Assembly: GCA_964007475.1 (NCBI GenBank)
Contig: OZ023273.1
Span: 120,451,812-120,515,811, forward strand
DNA length: 64,000 bases
Reading direction: 5' to 3'
DNA from: Hybos culiciformis
Taxonomy: Eukaryota > Arthropoda > Insecta > Diptera > Hybotidae
Of the stretch, positions 28,101-39,443 are shown piece by piece (the first letter of the stretch is position 1; each line of letters begins with the position of its first letter). The notes beneath the pieces were generated by a model. It was not told the DNA's origin. It ran no database searches and worked only from the letters and a program-made list of their open reading frames with translations. The position numbers were made by a program, and so were the translations under genes.

Positions 28101-31100
28101 TCCTCCGCAGCATATTTTTGGGGCAGACAAAAATTTACTCAATATTTTCTGATTCCTTAACACATTATCATGTTTTGCAACAATTTATTATTTTTATGTT
28201 TTTGTTAAAATTCAATATCTAAGTCATCCTTTGATAGTTTTTCAAGTACTTGGGTTTGTTATAGATTATTATTAACGGACATCAAGAGTTGGCCCGGCCT
28301 CAAAAATGCTTAAAAAAAGAACCGTTTTAGAGATGTTGCTAAAAACTGATTCTTCTCCGTTCTTTTTTCTAGAAATAAATACTATCCTTTACGGCTGCTG
28401 TATTTGGCAATGGTTTCATTAAAGATTTTTTTTTTTTCGGATTTTCTAATCTATGTATTTCGAATATCAATTTTCTACATACAATTTTAAAGAAACATCG
28501 AATTGTCGACTAAAAATCGTAGAAAAAATTTATCTAGCACTGTCAATGTCAATGTTCAAACCAATTAATTAAACCATTTATTGAAATATATGAAATTGCA
28601 AATTTTACTCTCATATTTTATTATTATAAAATCAATAAAAATATCTTTTGAAACAAATACTTATAAGTTAAAACTATGATATTTCAAATAAATTTCGTGT
28701 TCTTTTAAATTAAGATATTTATTGTCAATATCAATATTTCTTAAAATGAAAGTCAATCAATTTGGCCTGCATGTTAAATTAATTTAATTCACATTGATAT
28801 ATTGTGAATTAATATAGCTTGTAGAAAATGAAACTTCAAAATTTTTATATTTTGATACCTTGAAAGAATATTGTAGTTCAGAAAAGGAGAATTCAAAGCA
28901 TTAAATGTAAATGAAGTATATAGTAGCAAACCAATTTTTTGAAGTTAAGAGATGAACATAAAAAAATATTGATTGTAATTTTCTTTGTGCCATGGTTTAG
29001 TTTTTAGTGTTTGCAATATTAATAAATTAAAATTCCCTTTCCAAATTTATTCAGTTCAATTTGTCTGATAAAGATATTTTTGGCATATTTACTTTTACTT
29101 TAATTGAAAACCTAAATTTAGAAAATGCGTACAGGTTTTTTTCTATTTGATTAGAGTCTAATAAAAGATTTCAATTATACTTAACAGAATAAAGAGTTAA
29201 AAATAGAAAATACTTTAAACAAAATTGAATTAATGGTGGATGAAAATATCCAGATTCTTGGTTGTGTAAAGCTTTAAAATTTATTTTAAAAACAAATTTA
29301 TTTTTGTTTCGATGGCGAAACAAAAACGATTTATGGCACACTTTTTAATATGCATAAAATTAATAGATACATATTGTTAAATACGCTTAAGAGTAAAACT
29401 TCAAATTAATTTTTTGTACACTTATTATGTGAGTATGGTATATTTGTTAGGATCTAACTAATCCAAAATCAGAAATAAAACCTGGATACAAAAATTAAAA
29501 ATTGGCTCAGAATATATTATTCTCTAAACTGATTCTGGGTTATTTTGATTTATTGAGTTATGAAGTTTTGGTTCTTAGTGCATAAAAAAACCATAGTTCA
29601 CAAAAAAAAATTTGTTACAGCAGAACTTTTGCATTATTTTAAAATACTCAATTGCTGGTTTTTATGAGTAATTTGAGATATTTTTCTAAATCAAAGCATT
29701 TATTTATTATTTCCTAACATATATTCTGTGCTTAATGTGTATGATGCAAGTTTTATATCTTTTTAATTTATATATATTTCCATTATTGTTGACGAAAGGA
29801 CAAGGATACGAGTAAATATAAAATAAACTTTTATCTTAATGATTCTATACATAAAATAAAAGTTCATTTCATTTACTTTAAACCTCGTCCATGAGAAAAG
29901 AAAAAATAAATGTAAGCTATTACATTAAAATTAAATTTAAATTGAATAGATTTTCTTCCCTTTTTTTTTTTTTTTGTTATACACATATACAAATAAAACT
30001 ATCTCCGTAACCATATTTATTTTTTGTGTACATTCATTTAATACCCAAGATTTTAAAAGACTTCTATAATAAAAATATTTGTTTTGCAATTTATATAAAT
30101 AAAAGTGTTGTAAGTGTTGTTTCGAAAGTGTAAATTAAAAATTTTCAAATCAATTCAAATTATATAAAAGTTTAATTTCTGTAAAAAAAAAAAGTACTAT
30201 TTAAAAATTCATAAATTTTGAAACCATTATTTTGTGGTTAATTTAACATTTTTATATCTATGTAAAATTTTCATTACTGTTTTATCGTTTAGAAAATTTT
30301 ATTATGAACTTTTCAAGACAATTTAAGTTTTTTAATTTATAATTTTATGAATTGAAGAAGACTTTTCGGAGAATAAGAATATTTATAAAATGGAAAACAA
30401 AATAAATTCTGAATCAAAATGTTTTTTAGAAGAGATTTTAGCATTAATTTATGATTGATAAAAAACATAATGTAGGTATATATAGGTATGTATACTTTGT
30501 TTTTCTGAGAAAAGATAAATATTTAAATCTTTATATTTTCAAATTAATTATTATTAATAAATGGGAAAAAGAAAAATATTATTAATATTTTTGCTCCCAC
30601 ATTATTTCTTAAAATTCTTAAACTTCGTTTTGCTCACACTATACAGAATATTATGATCGCAATGAAACTTAAGCAGGTGCGGAACTATATAGCCTCATCA
30701 AATATTAGAAATTATTATTTATTTATTTATTTAGAAAAAATATAAATACTTATACATAGAGTAAATGTATAAAATATTTTATTTTTTATTTCAATAAATA
30801 ATATAAAAAATTGTTTCAGTTGTTCGATGTTTATGAAAATAATTATGACACAAGTCGCTTGTAAAAAAGAATATAACATATACATTTTCTCGTATATTGT
30901 TATGGAATTGACACAGAAACAAAAAATATGCATTTTGATTAACATTTTCGAGTGTTTATGAAAATAATTTTGACGTGCTCTGAAAGAGAATAAAAAATAT
31001 ATATTTTTCTAATGACAAATAAATACTTAATATATTCAATACTAAGAGTTAACTTGAAATGAAAATAATAAAGTTTTTCATACTATTGTTCATGATCCAA

Positions 31101-34100
31101 TATCGCTTGTGTTAAAATTTAAATTTATACGGTTATCATCAATTCATCATTGATAATTCACAAAAATGGTAATAATGTAAAAATTTATAGATTTATGTAT
31201 TAAATGAATCCAATACTAAGCTTTTTAAATCTATTCAATTAAAATATTTTTTTTTTGCAAATAAATATCGAAATTAAAGAGCACAAATTAATTTGATGTA
31301 AAAATTTTATTTAAAATTAAAGATATCATTATTATTATTATTATTATCCTATGAAGTTATTTATGATTTTATTTAATCAAGTAAAATTACAAAGTTTTTC
31401 AAGACTTACCTACAAATTAATTAAAAAAAATTCAAAAAAAATTACAAAATTTTTATAAAATAATTAAAAATAAATAATATTTACTTTAATAATCACAATA
31501 AATGTTAGAGTCCTCGTCTTTTATAAGTGGAGCGAGGAAGACTGTGTTATTTTTCAATTTCTTCAACAAATTATTTAATAAATATAAGCTAACAAAATTT
31601 TAAATTTACATTTATGTATATGAAAGCAATTTATGCAAATTTGTGGTGTTAAATAATTGAGACAAATATAAATTTTTTTATTTTTCATTCCATACCTTAA
31701 GAGTTTAAAGTTTTCTAAAAAAAAACTAATAGTAAATACCTAATAGTAAAATATGAACTAAAAAAAATAAAAATCAGGAAATCTATTCACGTAAAAATTC
31801 AAATTTATCCAAACTACTACAAAATTGTTTGTAAATCACTCATGTTTACTATTTGTTTGTATGGTTGGTTAAAAAAAAAAACTGGTAATCATCATATTAT
31901 CTGTATATGTACATAGAAATAAATAAGGGTAAAGGACACTAAAGATGTTGTCGATTTTCTATATTTTTGCTGATAAATAAACTGAAACTACAGATAATTC
32001 TTTAGCATCTATTTGAGAATCTCTCCATAGAACAAGAATATCATAATTTTCTTAAAGTAAATATCAATTTGGAACTAGAATATTAAACACATTCAGTATT
32101 TTGTCAACTCTTGTTTAAAGAGTTTTAATAATATTATTAAATTCATTTTCCATCACGCCATTACATTTTCCTTTAAAATATTCGTAATAGATATTAGTTA
32201 CTCGCGTTTTCTATATCCTATGAGAATAGGTAATTTACGTTATATTTACATATTTAAGGTTTTTCACTTTAAAAAAAAAAAAAAAACCCAAATAGGGAAC
32301 TTAAGTTCTATAACGAATTTTCCTTTTTCACTACATCATAATATATATTTATTTTTATAAATATTACACATTTTTTCTTGAATAAAATTTAATTTGAATG
32401 AGAAATGGAAATGAATAATAAATCTCAATATAAAATAATAAGGATTTGTACGCTATAATGTATGTTTATGTATGTACAATAATACAATACTTATGAAAAA
32501 AAATACAAATTTTTTTATGTACTTACTTATAAACATTTTTTTTTTGACTTATTTGTAATAAAAAAAGAAGAGGGAAAACTTATTTGAATTTGCATATTAA
32601 TAATTTGCTAAAAACTTTACAGTTGGGTTAGTCCACGTAATATATCACATTCGTGGAAGTCTATTTTTATTTCCCTGTTTGAAATATCACAGTCAAACAC
32701 ATCAAAATAATGTATGTACATATACATAATTACATATTTACTAAATTTGTAATCTAAAAATCTTCTTAGCTCTACTAAATTCTGTCTTTATATTTCTATC
32801 AAAAATTTGATGTGATCTGATTAAGGAAGGAATCAATATAGTTGAAAGTTTATACACTCATTATTTATTGATAATAATTTCAATTTTAAAAGTTTTTGCT
32901 GAGTGAAAACTTTGCTATATATGCTATGCTCGAAACGTTATTCAAAGGACAGTGATACTTTTGAGGAAATTATAGTATAATAATATATAATTCGTATATT
33001 CAAGCTAAATCACAGACAAATGTACGTAACAAATTCTTCATAAACTGGTATAATATAACATTTGCCCGTTCCTTTTATAATTATAGTGAAAAACATTTTA
33101 TTTTTAGGTTTAATTGCAACAAAAGCGTTTTACAAAGGATTTCAACAAAGCGATTATGTTTGATGGCATGTTGGTTACGTTGGTTTTGATGGTTTTTTTT
33201 TTTTTTGCATATAATGATAATTATTTTGGAAAAAAAATTGCTTACACAACGATAGTATTTTGAGTAATAATTATATGCAAATCTTTTTTATATATTTTTG
33301 AAACTCGATGAAAGAAACCAAGTTTACAACTATAGATCGCTTGTTGTCAGAAATGAATTTTGAATTAAAATAATGAAATTTTAAAACATCTACATTTTTT
33401 CATTTTCATATTTCTGCTTTCATTTCTGAACATATATATTTTTATAAACGTAATATTTACTGATTTACTCACAAAACTGTTTCCATCAAAAATACAACAC
33501 ATATTACCTGTCATAATATTTTATACACAAGTGTACATTATATGAGAATACCTAATTATTATTATTAAATGTTGGAAAAACTAACACATAAAACATTTTA
33601 AACGTAAGGATTGTATTCCTTTGTGATTTATAAAGAAAAAAAATTTAATTTTAAGGCAATTTTTTATTCAGTTCCAGCAGCAAAGAATTTTCCAATTGTT
33701 GTAAAGTTATTATTTTGTCTTTATAACATTTTTCATAAGCTTGGTTATATATAATACGAGTAACACATAATGTATATCTATATGACAGAAATTTATTGTA
33801 CTAATAATATGAACCTTATGTATTATATGAATATATACATTAATATTATTGAGCAATTATTTTCAATTAGACTATGTGATTGTGCTAAGTGAATGAAATT
33901 GATTTTTTTTTTCTATATTTGTGCAATCTAAAATTTTTAATACCACATTTATGTTTCATATGTATCTACTGACAATTGTTCATATATAACATTGTATACA
34001 CATTATTATTGATACTTAGAAAATAAAGTTTAAGAACAATATTTCAAAATAATTGGAAATTTTGTTGCAAGGATTTTGGTGAAGATTTGTAGCCCTCAAA

Positions 34101-37100
34101 TTTTAAGTTCATGGTAATGAACTTGAATAATATAATAATCGATTTGAGAGCGAAGTATGAATGAAATTTCATTAAAATCTGAATAGATTTTTTTTTTGTT
34201 GTGTTCTTCATAAGTTAAAAAAGAATTTAATTGGATTCTTTTATTACGTATTCATGTATAATTCAATATTTCACAAACGTAATTACGTCAGACTATTTAA
34301 ATATGAGAAAATTATATATATATGTACAAAAAAACACCTTATATTCGTTTGATAGACAATCAATTGTAGAAAAAAATTTTGCATTTCTAATAAAATTATA
34401 AAATAATCAATAGCGATGATAATAATTTACAAAAAAAATTATAAAATGTCCATCAATCTATTTCATACCTATATCTGTAACAAAATCGTTTCGCAATAAA
34501 ATAAGCTTTCTGTATTCATATTTTTATACTATATATCTATCTGCCTAAATTAACTTTTTAGTTCAAAATATGTATTTTATGGAAAAGCTCACTTAGGAAC
34601 AATGCCTCGCCAGATATTTTAATGTATTGTTTATTCTTTAGCAAATTTATGTACATTACATACTTTCTTTTTCCTAAACGAATTCACACGGCTTAATAGA
34701 AGAATATTAAAAATAAAATACACATACAGAAAAATCACTCATAAAGTAATAGGTGCGGTAATTTTTTGTTGACAAAAATTTGCCCCAAGTAAAATTCTTT
34801 AGATGTTTAGATGAAATATTTTTTGGTATTACGAATTAAAGGGGGGCGATCGATTGTACGAAAAATGTGAATATATAGAAGCAAATAATAATAGCACTTC
34901 AAAAAGTAATAGTATGTCGAATATAAAGTTGAAAATTGTCACTTTTAAAATATCGAATTGCCTGTTAAAAATACTATTTTTCAACCTACGGAAAATTAAA
35001 AGATTAATTTTTCTTAATCCAATATTGTATTTACTTAAGCCTTGAATAAAATTTAAAATAAATATATACATATATAATATATGTTTATTTTTAGGCTTGC
35101 AATGCTCACTCATTAGTTAATTAATATGTCAATAACAGTGTATGTACTAAGTAGATTTCCCATTCATAAAAATTATCTTTGATATTAGGTATGTTTTTTT
35201 TTTTTTTTTAGATCAAAGATATGATACAGCCTTATGTAGCTTTATTTTTATCTTTATTCATAAATCATAAAGGATTTTCTTTTTTTAATATATGTAGGTA
35301 CTACTAAAAATATGTAAAAAGCCTCAGGTTCTGTCATAATCTATTAGGTTTTTTTTTTTTTTAAAACTGAAAATACAGTGTTTGGATTTTAAAGACATTT
35401 CAGAAAAAAAAAATAAAAATAATGAAGGAAACTCTTTAAGAATAAAGAAAAAATTCATATTGTGAAAAATATAACAAAAAGGCTCAGATTTTTTTTTGTA
35501 AAACAAAAATTTTACACAACACTTTATGAATTTATAAAATAAAAAAAAAAAAATTCGACAGAACATGCAAAAAAAAAAAAAAAATCAATAAAATGAAAAA
35601 TATAAAAAATCATATTTTTCCTTTTTTTTCTTATTTTGCAAATTTTCTTCCCACTTAATTTAGTCCTTTTGTTCTTTTTTTATACTTTGAAACCTTTTTT
35701 TTTTTTTTTTTGTTGATATACCTACTTATTTAAATAAATTGTGCTTAAAAGAATAACATCATATTTATTTACAAAATTTTTAACATTATTATGTTTATGT
35801 ACCTATATATATGAAGTTTTTTCATATAACTCAGTAAAATGACAACGAACAGGTTTGAAAATATAAATTTTTTTGAAAATTTTTGCCATCTTAAATAATG
35901 AAAAAAAAAATAAAATAAATTCGCTAACCCTAAATAAAAATAAATTGGGATTTGATTGAGAGGTTTTTTTATTAGTTGTTTACTTAAACATGGACGCTTT
36001 GAATTTAATTTTGCTAAATAAATTTTCGTTAGGAAAGTAAAATTTTTGAAATAAATCGAAAAAATTTTTTTGGAAGGCATCAAGTTTGATTAAACATACT
36101 CGCCCTGTCTATATAAAATTATATTATTTGGTTTAGTCTTCAATTGAAGAAATTTTCACTGTATCTATTAGGCTCAACTCAGCTCATATATTTCAACTCA
36201 ACCTATTATTGACAATAAGTCCATCCGCCAGTTTAAAAACTTTAAGCTAAAAAACAGTCTCAAGGAACTATCCTTTACAACTATTTTTTTTGATAACATA
36301 CAAATAAAGTGAACCTAATTGAAGGATCTCGTGTATAGTTTTTAAATAAGAATTTAATGTAATCAAACTACAATACTAAACTCTTTGTTCCCCCATATCG
36401 TTAGTCTTCAATTTTTATATAATAAAAAGACCTAAAATAAAGAAAATATATATAAGGGCACAAAATATTATTCTTTTGATGATTAATTTTATATGTTATA
36501 AACTTAAAATTTCTTTGTGTTATATTTATATATTTTATATAAAAACTAAAAAAAAAAAAAACTTTTTTTTAATTTCAATAATCAGTGAGATGATGAAAAA
36601 GAAATTTACAACATATTACCTTCAGTTGTATTCAATCCTTTTTGCAGCAGTTGTTCTGAATACACACACAATGATAATACAAAAATATTATAAATAGAAA
36701 GTCCTTTTTTTAAATAATATTTTAAGGACATTTCATTAAAGTTTAATTTAAAAGTTTTGTTAGATTAATGTACAGATTTTACAGGATTACATACTAAATG
36801 ATCTTAACCTTTTTATATTCGTATGATTAAAATTTGTAACTAGAAATTAAAGGTATAAAATAATTTTGTTAAAAAATTTAAACATTTGTATGGTTTATTT
36901 TAAAGAATTTGTAGGGTTTTTTCTATTATGAATAGTTATTAGAATGAATTTGCTTTTAGAATATTGTGCGAATTGATTATAAAAGAACCCAAGAATATCT
37001 TTAAAGGTGTTTGAGTTTAAATTATTTAATAGAAAATAATTTAGATTTTGAACGTGTGATTATGCAGTAGCACGAACATACTTTTGATAGAAATTGCACA

Positions 37101-39443
37101 TTTTTATTTCATTTGACAGTGTCCAATTCTTCTTTTTATATTAATAAAAATTGTGCTGACAACATATTTCATTTCTTAATCCCATAAATAATGCTATTAA
37201 ACTAGTATTAAAAATCTGAAAATTAAGCAATATTAATATTGTTATATAGAAAAGCAAATTATCTATAACAGAATAGTTAATATGTTGTATAAGAAATTAA
37301 GATTCATAATAAAAACGTAATAAATAATGTATAGAGAGTGCACATTGGAATAGATACAAAATCAGAGCATCCGAAGATAGAAACTCAGTTACTCAAGCCG
37401 TAGATTATATTTTAACTAAATTGAATTTTTAAAGTTAAGTAAATTAATATAGCATTCTTAGTTGAACCTTTCCATCCCCATTTCCAAATTCATACTTTTT
37501 TAAGGACGAAAGGTATTTCATCTATAGTGTTTTGTTAGATATGTATATAAATATAGTATCCTCGCTTTGAAAGTAATACTTATGAGTCACATTTATATAT
37601 TTAATTAATTTATTTGAAGATAGTTTGGTAAAAAAAACTTAAAAACTTGATTAGATTATTACAACAACTTAATTATTTTTTAATTTTACTTAATAAAAAA
37701 CTTTTAATTTTGTTTTGCTACAAAGATAGACATAATTTTATATTAATATTAAAGAACAGAACATTTTCTCTGAAAGTACTTAATTTTTGTGTAAAAAAAT
37801 AATTAATGAGATCATAATAATGATATTAATTAAAGATTTTCAATATTAATATTATCCATAATTTTTATGATAGACTTTTCATTATATGTATTATTATAAG
37901 AGTGAAAATTAGAAAAAAAAAGTACATAAGTTAAGTAGTTCAGAGAAGTAATATTCAAATCATAAAAACAAAACCGAATTTGATTAAAAGTAGTATTAAT
38001 ATTAGTTGAGCCATTGACCAACGTATTCCAAAAAAAACGTTCATAAAAGCGCTTTCCGTAAAGGTCTTTTTTTAACTGAGCACTTTCTACAATATAATTT
38101 CCATATACTTGTAAAATATAGATAGACTTAAATATATATTTTATATAGTAATGTAACCCTAAATATAGTAGTTTTATTTTTACATTTTTCTATAAAACCT
38201 TTCTATCACAAACTAATGATGAGAAAAGTTTATGATGCTTTTGTTATTGCTTTGTTATTGATTTAGAAATAAATTTTAAAACTTAATAGGTAGATAGATA
38301 GATACATATGTATGTAAATATATCTATAAATTTAAACAGTAATAAATATCAAAATTCGATAAATTTAATACAATTTGTATCAGAGAGGGTTCTAAAAAAA
38401 AACCAGGTGAAATATAGACATTGATAGTGTGAAATTAGAAACCCTTTCATCAATTTTATTCTTGTCTTATGTACAGAACTAATTGACCACTAATTTATTA
38501 ATTCAATAAAATTATATAATATATATACATTTTGTTCATACATTTTGTTTGTATAAACAAGGTAATATAATATATTGTATAAAATAGTGAATCAATCTTT
38601 TGATTATTTGATAAATTATATTAAATTAAAATACATTTTTTTATCGATGAAAAAAAATATTTTAAGTTGACTTTTGTAATTATTTTGAAAACCACTTTAG
38701 TTTTAAAACTAACTGTATTGAAACATCATTTAGAATAAATAAACCATCAAAAGCACAAAAATGGACTATATGTTTTCATTAAATGTCCGTTCGTCCGTCG
38801 TCCATCACTTACAACTATAAGTAATTAATTAACTACTCAATCGATTTTAATTCTTTGTATATGGTATTTGGTATGTGATTTAATGGTATTGCTATAACGA
38901 TATTGAAAAAACCTGAAAATATCTTTAGCCAAAGTACCCTTAAGTTAAAGTATCTTAAACAGAAATGTTTAAATCGAGCACCATATTTCATTTTTGAAAT
39001 ATACTGCGTTCTGTTTTTTTTTTTTACAAAAAATTCAGAAAAGTTATCAAAATTAAATTAAAACCAACGACCGAAAAATAAACCATTCTTTATAATCCCT
39101 TTTTTTTGCTTTTATATAAATAAATCTATTTTCACATTGGATTAAGTCCTTTTTAGAAATAATTCTATTTTCAAAGAAAAAAAAAAAAAATATTAAGAAT
39201 TTAAAAAAGAAGATTTTAAAATAAAATTTATAGTTTTACTCACCAAATAAAATCTTTGCAATGCGAGCAAAATGTTGGTTGTTTGAAGAATCTTGGTATA
39301 AAACGATGATCCTTAACATTGAAAACATTTTTCTTTTTTAATGCTCCCTTGCGTAAGCGATTTTTCATTTTATTTTCATGTTTATCATCGGTTCCAGGAC
39401 CATCGTCAGCATCAGGTTTATTTTCCTTATCCTTATCACCCAT
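4335..39443 (-). CDS. Pkc53E: Conventional protein kinase C, 5' part (four exons; gene continues left of the window)
   Basis: Join of exons 39244-39443, 7080-7111, 6555-6634 and 4335-4449, read on the minus strand. The spliced reading frame gives 142 residues plus one base. Residues 1-30 are an acidic, low-complexity leader. Residues 31-40 ([10 protein letters not shown]) are the conventional-PKC pseudosubstrate, which occupies the active site until activation. C1A follows with all eight zinc ligands: H46, C59, C62, C76, C79, H84, C87, C95. C1B begins at H111 with C124, C127 and C141. C1 domains bind diacylglycerol or phorbol ester at membranes; the family is a Ca2+/lipid-activated Ser/Thr kinase. 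The missing C2 and kinase domains should lie beyond position 1. The leader ending [20 protein letters not shown] matches my memory of fly Pkc53E rather than the novel or atypical PKCs. The symbol is by resemblance; a paralogue such as inaC is less likely. Confidence 0.93.
5303..6125. mobile_element. 823-bp TIR element with TTCGGAGTT iterons and a tRNA-like core; TA target duplication
   Basis: The left end reads CACTGTTAGAAAA; the reverse complement of the right end reads CACTCTTAGAAAA. TA flanks both sides (5301-5302, 6126-6127). AACTCCGAA / TTCGGAGTT-type motifs recur in both orientations near both ends and inside. An ~80-bp block beginning ACTCCGAAA and ending in TTCAACTT/TTCAGCTT occurs twice in tandem, near 5762-5842 and 5893-5972. 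The centre (about 5634-5764) carries a tRNA-like module shared with the elements at 10.0-12.3 kb. There is no transposase ORF, so it is non-autonomous. The TA duplication suggests Tc1/mariner-like mobilisation, but that is inference. It lies in a PKC intron. Confidence 0.8.
5634..5764 (-). repeat. tRNA-like module (A box and B box) inside the 5.3-kb TIR element
   Basis: On the minus strand an A-box-like GTAGCTGAGTGTGAGTG lies 5' of a B-box-like GGTTCTAATCC (complement of 5635-5645). Both boxes are slightly decayed. About 120 bp align with the module in the elements at 10.3 and 11.9 kb, including the far-side TTTGCAATGCTAAGGAC. It is probably a tRNA-derived fragment, not a functional tRNA gene. 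Confidence 0.6.
6555..6634 (-). CDS. Pkc53E: PKC exon 3: end of C1A and linker
   Basis: Acceptor TTTACAG and donor GTGAGT. With one base from exon 2 it reads [18 protein letters not shown], then PGKDSGVDS. It supplies C1A ligands C79, H84, C87 and C95 and the linker towards C1B. It ends in phase 0. Confidence 0.95.
7080..7111 (-). CDS. Pkc53E: PKC exon 2: 32-bp micro-exon in C1A
   Basis: Flanked by a CTAG acceptor and a GTAAGT donor. With the two bases from exon 1 it reads [11 protein letters not shown], the invariant middle of a conventional PKC C1A domain, and supplies zinc ligand C76. The phase (2 in, 1 out) joins exactly with exons 1 and 3. It is too short for ORF scanning and was found by looking for the expected C1A continuation. 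Confidence 0.95.
8971..9374. mobile_element. TIR element of about 0.4 kb with GGAATAT/CCGGA iterons
   Basis: GTTCGCATTA at 8971-8980 is inverted as TAATGCGAAC at 9365-9374. Inside the left end GGAATAT and CCGGA motifs repeat, with a palindromic ATATTCCGGAATAT near 9052-9065. The right end has CCGGAATATAAGTGGAATTC. I found no clean target-site duplication, so the exact ends and superfamily are unsure. No transposase is encoded. Confidence 0.5.
10015..10858 (+). mobile_element. 844-bp TIR element, CTAG-rich, copy 1
   Basis: The left TIR begins CTCTCTAAATAAATTTTGGC followed by TAG; the right end is its exact inverse. TA duplications flank it (10013-10014, 10859-10860). The terminal ~190 bp on each side are packed with CTAG in contexts such as AACTAGATT. 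The centre carries a minus-strand tRNA-like module and, ~150 bp on, a plus-strand half-tRNA with its own B box (10477-10487). No transposase ORF. Its twin lies 611 bp away in inverted orientation. TA duplication and TIR are compatible with a Tc1/mariner-mobilised MITE; the superfamily is inferred. Confidence 0.85.
10315..10383 (-). repeat. tRNA-like sequence inside copy 1
   Basis: On the minus strand an A box TAGCTGAGTGGTAG is followed by a B box GGTTCGAATCC (complement of 10324-10334). This spacing is typical of a tRNA internal pol III promoter. The T-stem is imperfect, and the D and anticodon arms do not fold cleanly, so it looks tRNA-derived (SINE-head-like) rather than a working tRNA. Confidence 0.6.
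11470..12312 (-). mobile_element. 843-bp TIR element, CTAG-rich, copy 2 (inverted relative to copy 1)
   Basis: It has the same termini as copy 1 and TA duplications at 11468-11469 and 12313-12314. Read on the minus strand it follows copy 1 almost base for base from end to end, with scattered substitutions and small length differences in A/T runs. The high identity and independent TA flanks suggest two recent insertions, or an inverted duplication, within one intron. Confidence 0.85.
11944..12012 (+). repeat. tRNA-like sequence inside copy 2
   Basis: A box TAGCTGAGTGGTAG at 11949-11962 and B box GGTTCGAATCC at 11992-12002 on the plus strand. Between them, TTGGC and GCTAA could form an anticodon-like stem around an oversized loop. 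On the opposite strand, 11840-11850 complements GGTTCAAATCC, the second B box. The B boxes therefore face each other as an inverted pair. Confidence 0.6.
12330..12910. other. Patch of less A/T-biased, higher-complexity sequence; unidentified
   Basis: Immediately right of the second CTAG-rich element the sequence loses its homopolymers and becomes visibly richer in G+C, mainly 12330-12640. Short open frames exist on both strands (minus 12431-12637, 68 codons; plus 12537-12653, 38 codons; plus 12707-12904, 65 codons). I recognise none. It could be a decayed transposon, a conserved regulatory region or an undetected exon. Confidence 0.3.
17400..17463. repeat. (ATT)n microsatellite, about 21 units
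   Basis: An uninterrupted run of TTA/ATT triplets in the PKC first intron. Confidence 0.98.
18487..19189 (+). mobile_element. Helitron-like non-autonomous element with internal tandem repeats
   Basis: The proposed 5' end is TCTAATATATAAAAATG, followed by tandem TCTCTGTT units (about 18511-18540). The proposed 3' end is TACCGTGCGAAGCCGGGTA followed by ATTTCGA and CTAG, then T. TC...CTAG ends with a GC-rich GTGCGAAGCC hairpin-like stretch near the 3' terminus are Helitron features, and 'cctaaaccgctggaccgatt' is common in such elements. Inside, an ~140-160 bp unit beginning TAGCGTTGGACCCGA recurs at about 18713, 18876 and 19016; the last two are nearly identical. It is strikingly more G+C-rich than its surroundings. 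No Rep/helicase coding sequence. The exact 5' boundary is uncertain. Confidence 0.65.
25161..25184. repeat. (TA)12 microsatellite
   Basis: A pure alternating TA run within a longer TA-rich tract. Confidence 0.95.
26414..26630. mobile_element. 217-bp foldback MITE with 7-bp target duplication GTATAAT
   Basis: The left arm begins CATAGATTAAGAATACAG; the right end is its exact inverse. The arms continue for roughly 45 bp without mismatch, diverge briefly, and pair again over GTGTTAGTAAAAC, leaving a loop of a few tens of bases. GTATAAT at 26407-26413 is repeated perfectly at 26631-26637. A 7-bp duplication is unusual, since hAT and P make 8. No coding capacity. A transcript through it would form a long RNA hairpin. 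Confidence 0.85.
30823..31010. repeat. Imperfect tandem duplication, offset about 124 bp
   Basis: TTCGATGTTTATGAAAATAA (from 30823) and TTCGAGTGTTTATGAAAATA (from 30947) begin two blocks. They stay alignable for about 75 bp, through AAAGAATATAACATATACAT versus GAGAATAAAAAATATATAT. Confidence 0.45.
38770..39000. other. Possible decayed repeat with TCCGTTCGTCCGTCGTCC motif
   Basis: A locally less A/T-rich stretch with an iterated GTCCGTTCGTCCGTCG motif, then TCAATCGATTTTAATTC. This style of sequence is frequent in arthropod interspersed repeats. No terminal repeats or coding remnant seen, so the assignment is weak. Confidence 0.2.
39244..39443 (-). CDS. Pkc53E: PKC exon 1: start codon, pseudosubstrate, first half of C1A
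   Basis: The ATG at 39443-39441 follows an A-rich leader (AAAATAAA before ATGGGT). No splice acceptor is seen just upstream, so this looks like a genuine translation start with contiguous 5' UTR. The exon encodes residues 1-66 plus two bases of Trp67. It ends at a GTGAGT donor (complement of 39238-39243), directly after FCSHCKDFI. It contains the pseudosubstrate and C1A ligands H46, C59 and C62. Confidence 0.95.

Larger units (their letters stand above)
7112..39243 (-). other. Pkc53E: 32-kb first coding intron of the PKC gene
   Basis: Bounded by the GTGAGT donor after exon 1 and the CTAG acceptor before the 32-bp exon 2. It hosts the transposons listed separately. The rest is A+T-rich sequence with short homopolymers: 12660-17390, 19195-26400 and 26640-39240 show nothing I can name beyond simple repeats. 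Alternative first exons or enhancers could be here but cannot be recognised by eye. Confidence 0.9.

Noticed and set aside
34829..35113. Open frames on both strands of the same stretch
   Set aside because: Low-complexity A/T-rich composition; no motif, no gene-like codon use.
35769..36083. 104-codon minus-strand frame
   Set aside because: F/K/L/I-rich chance frame; no recognisable domain or supporting context.
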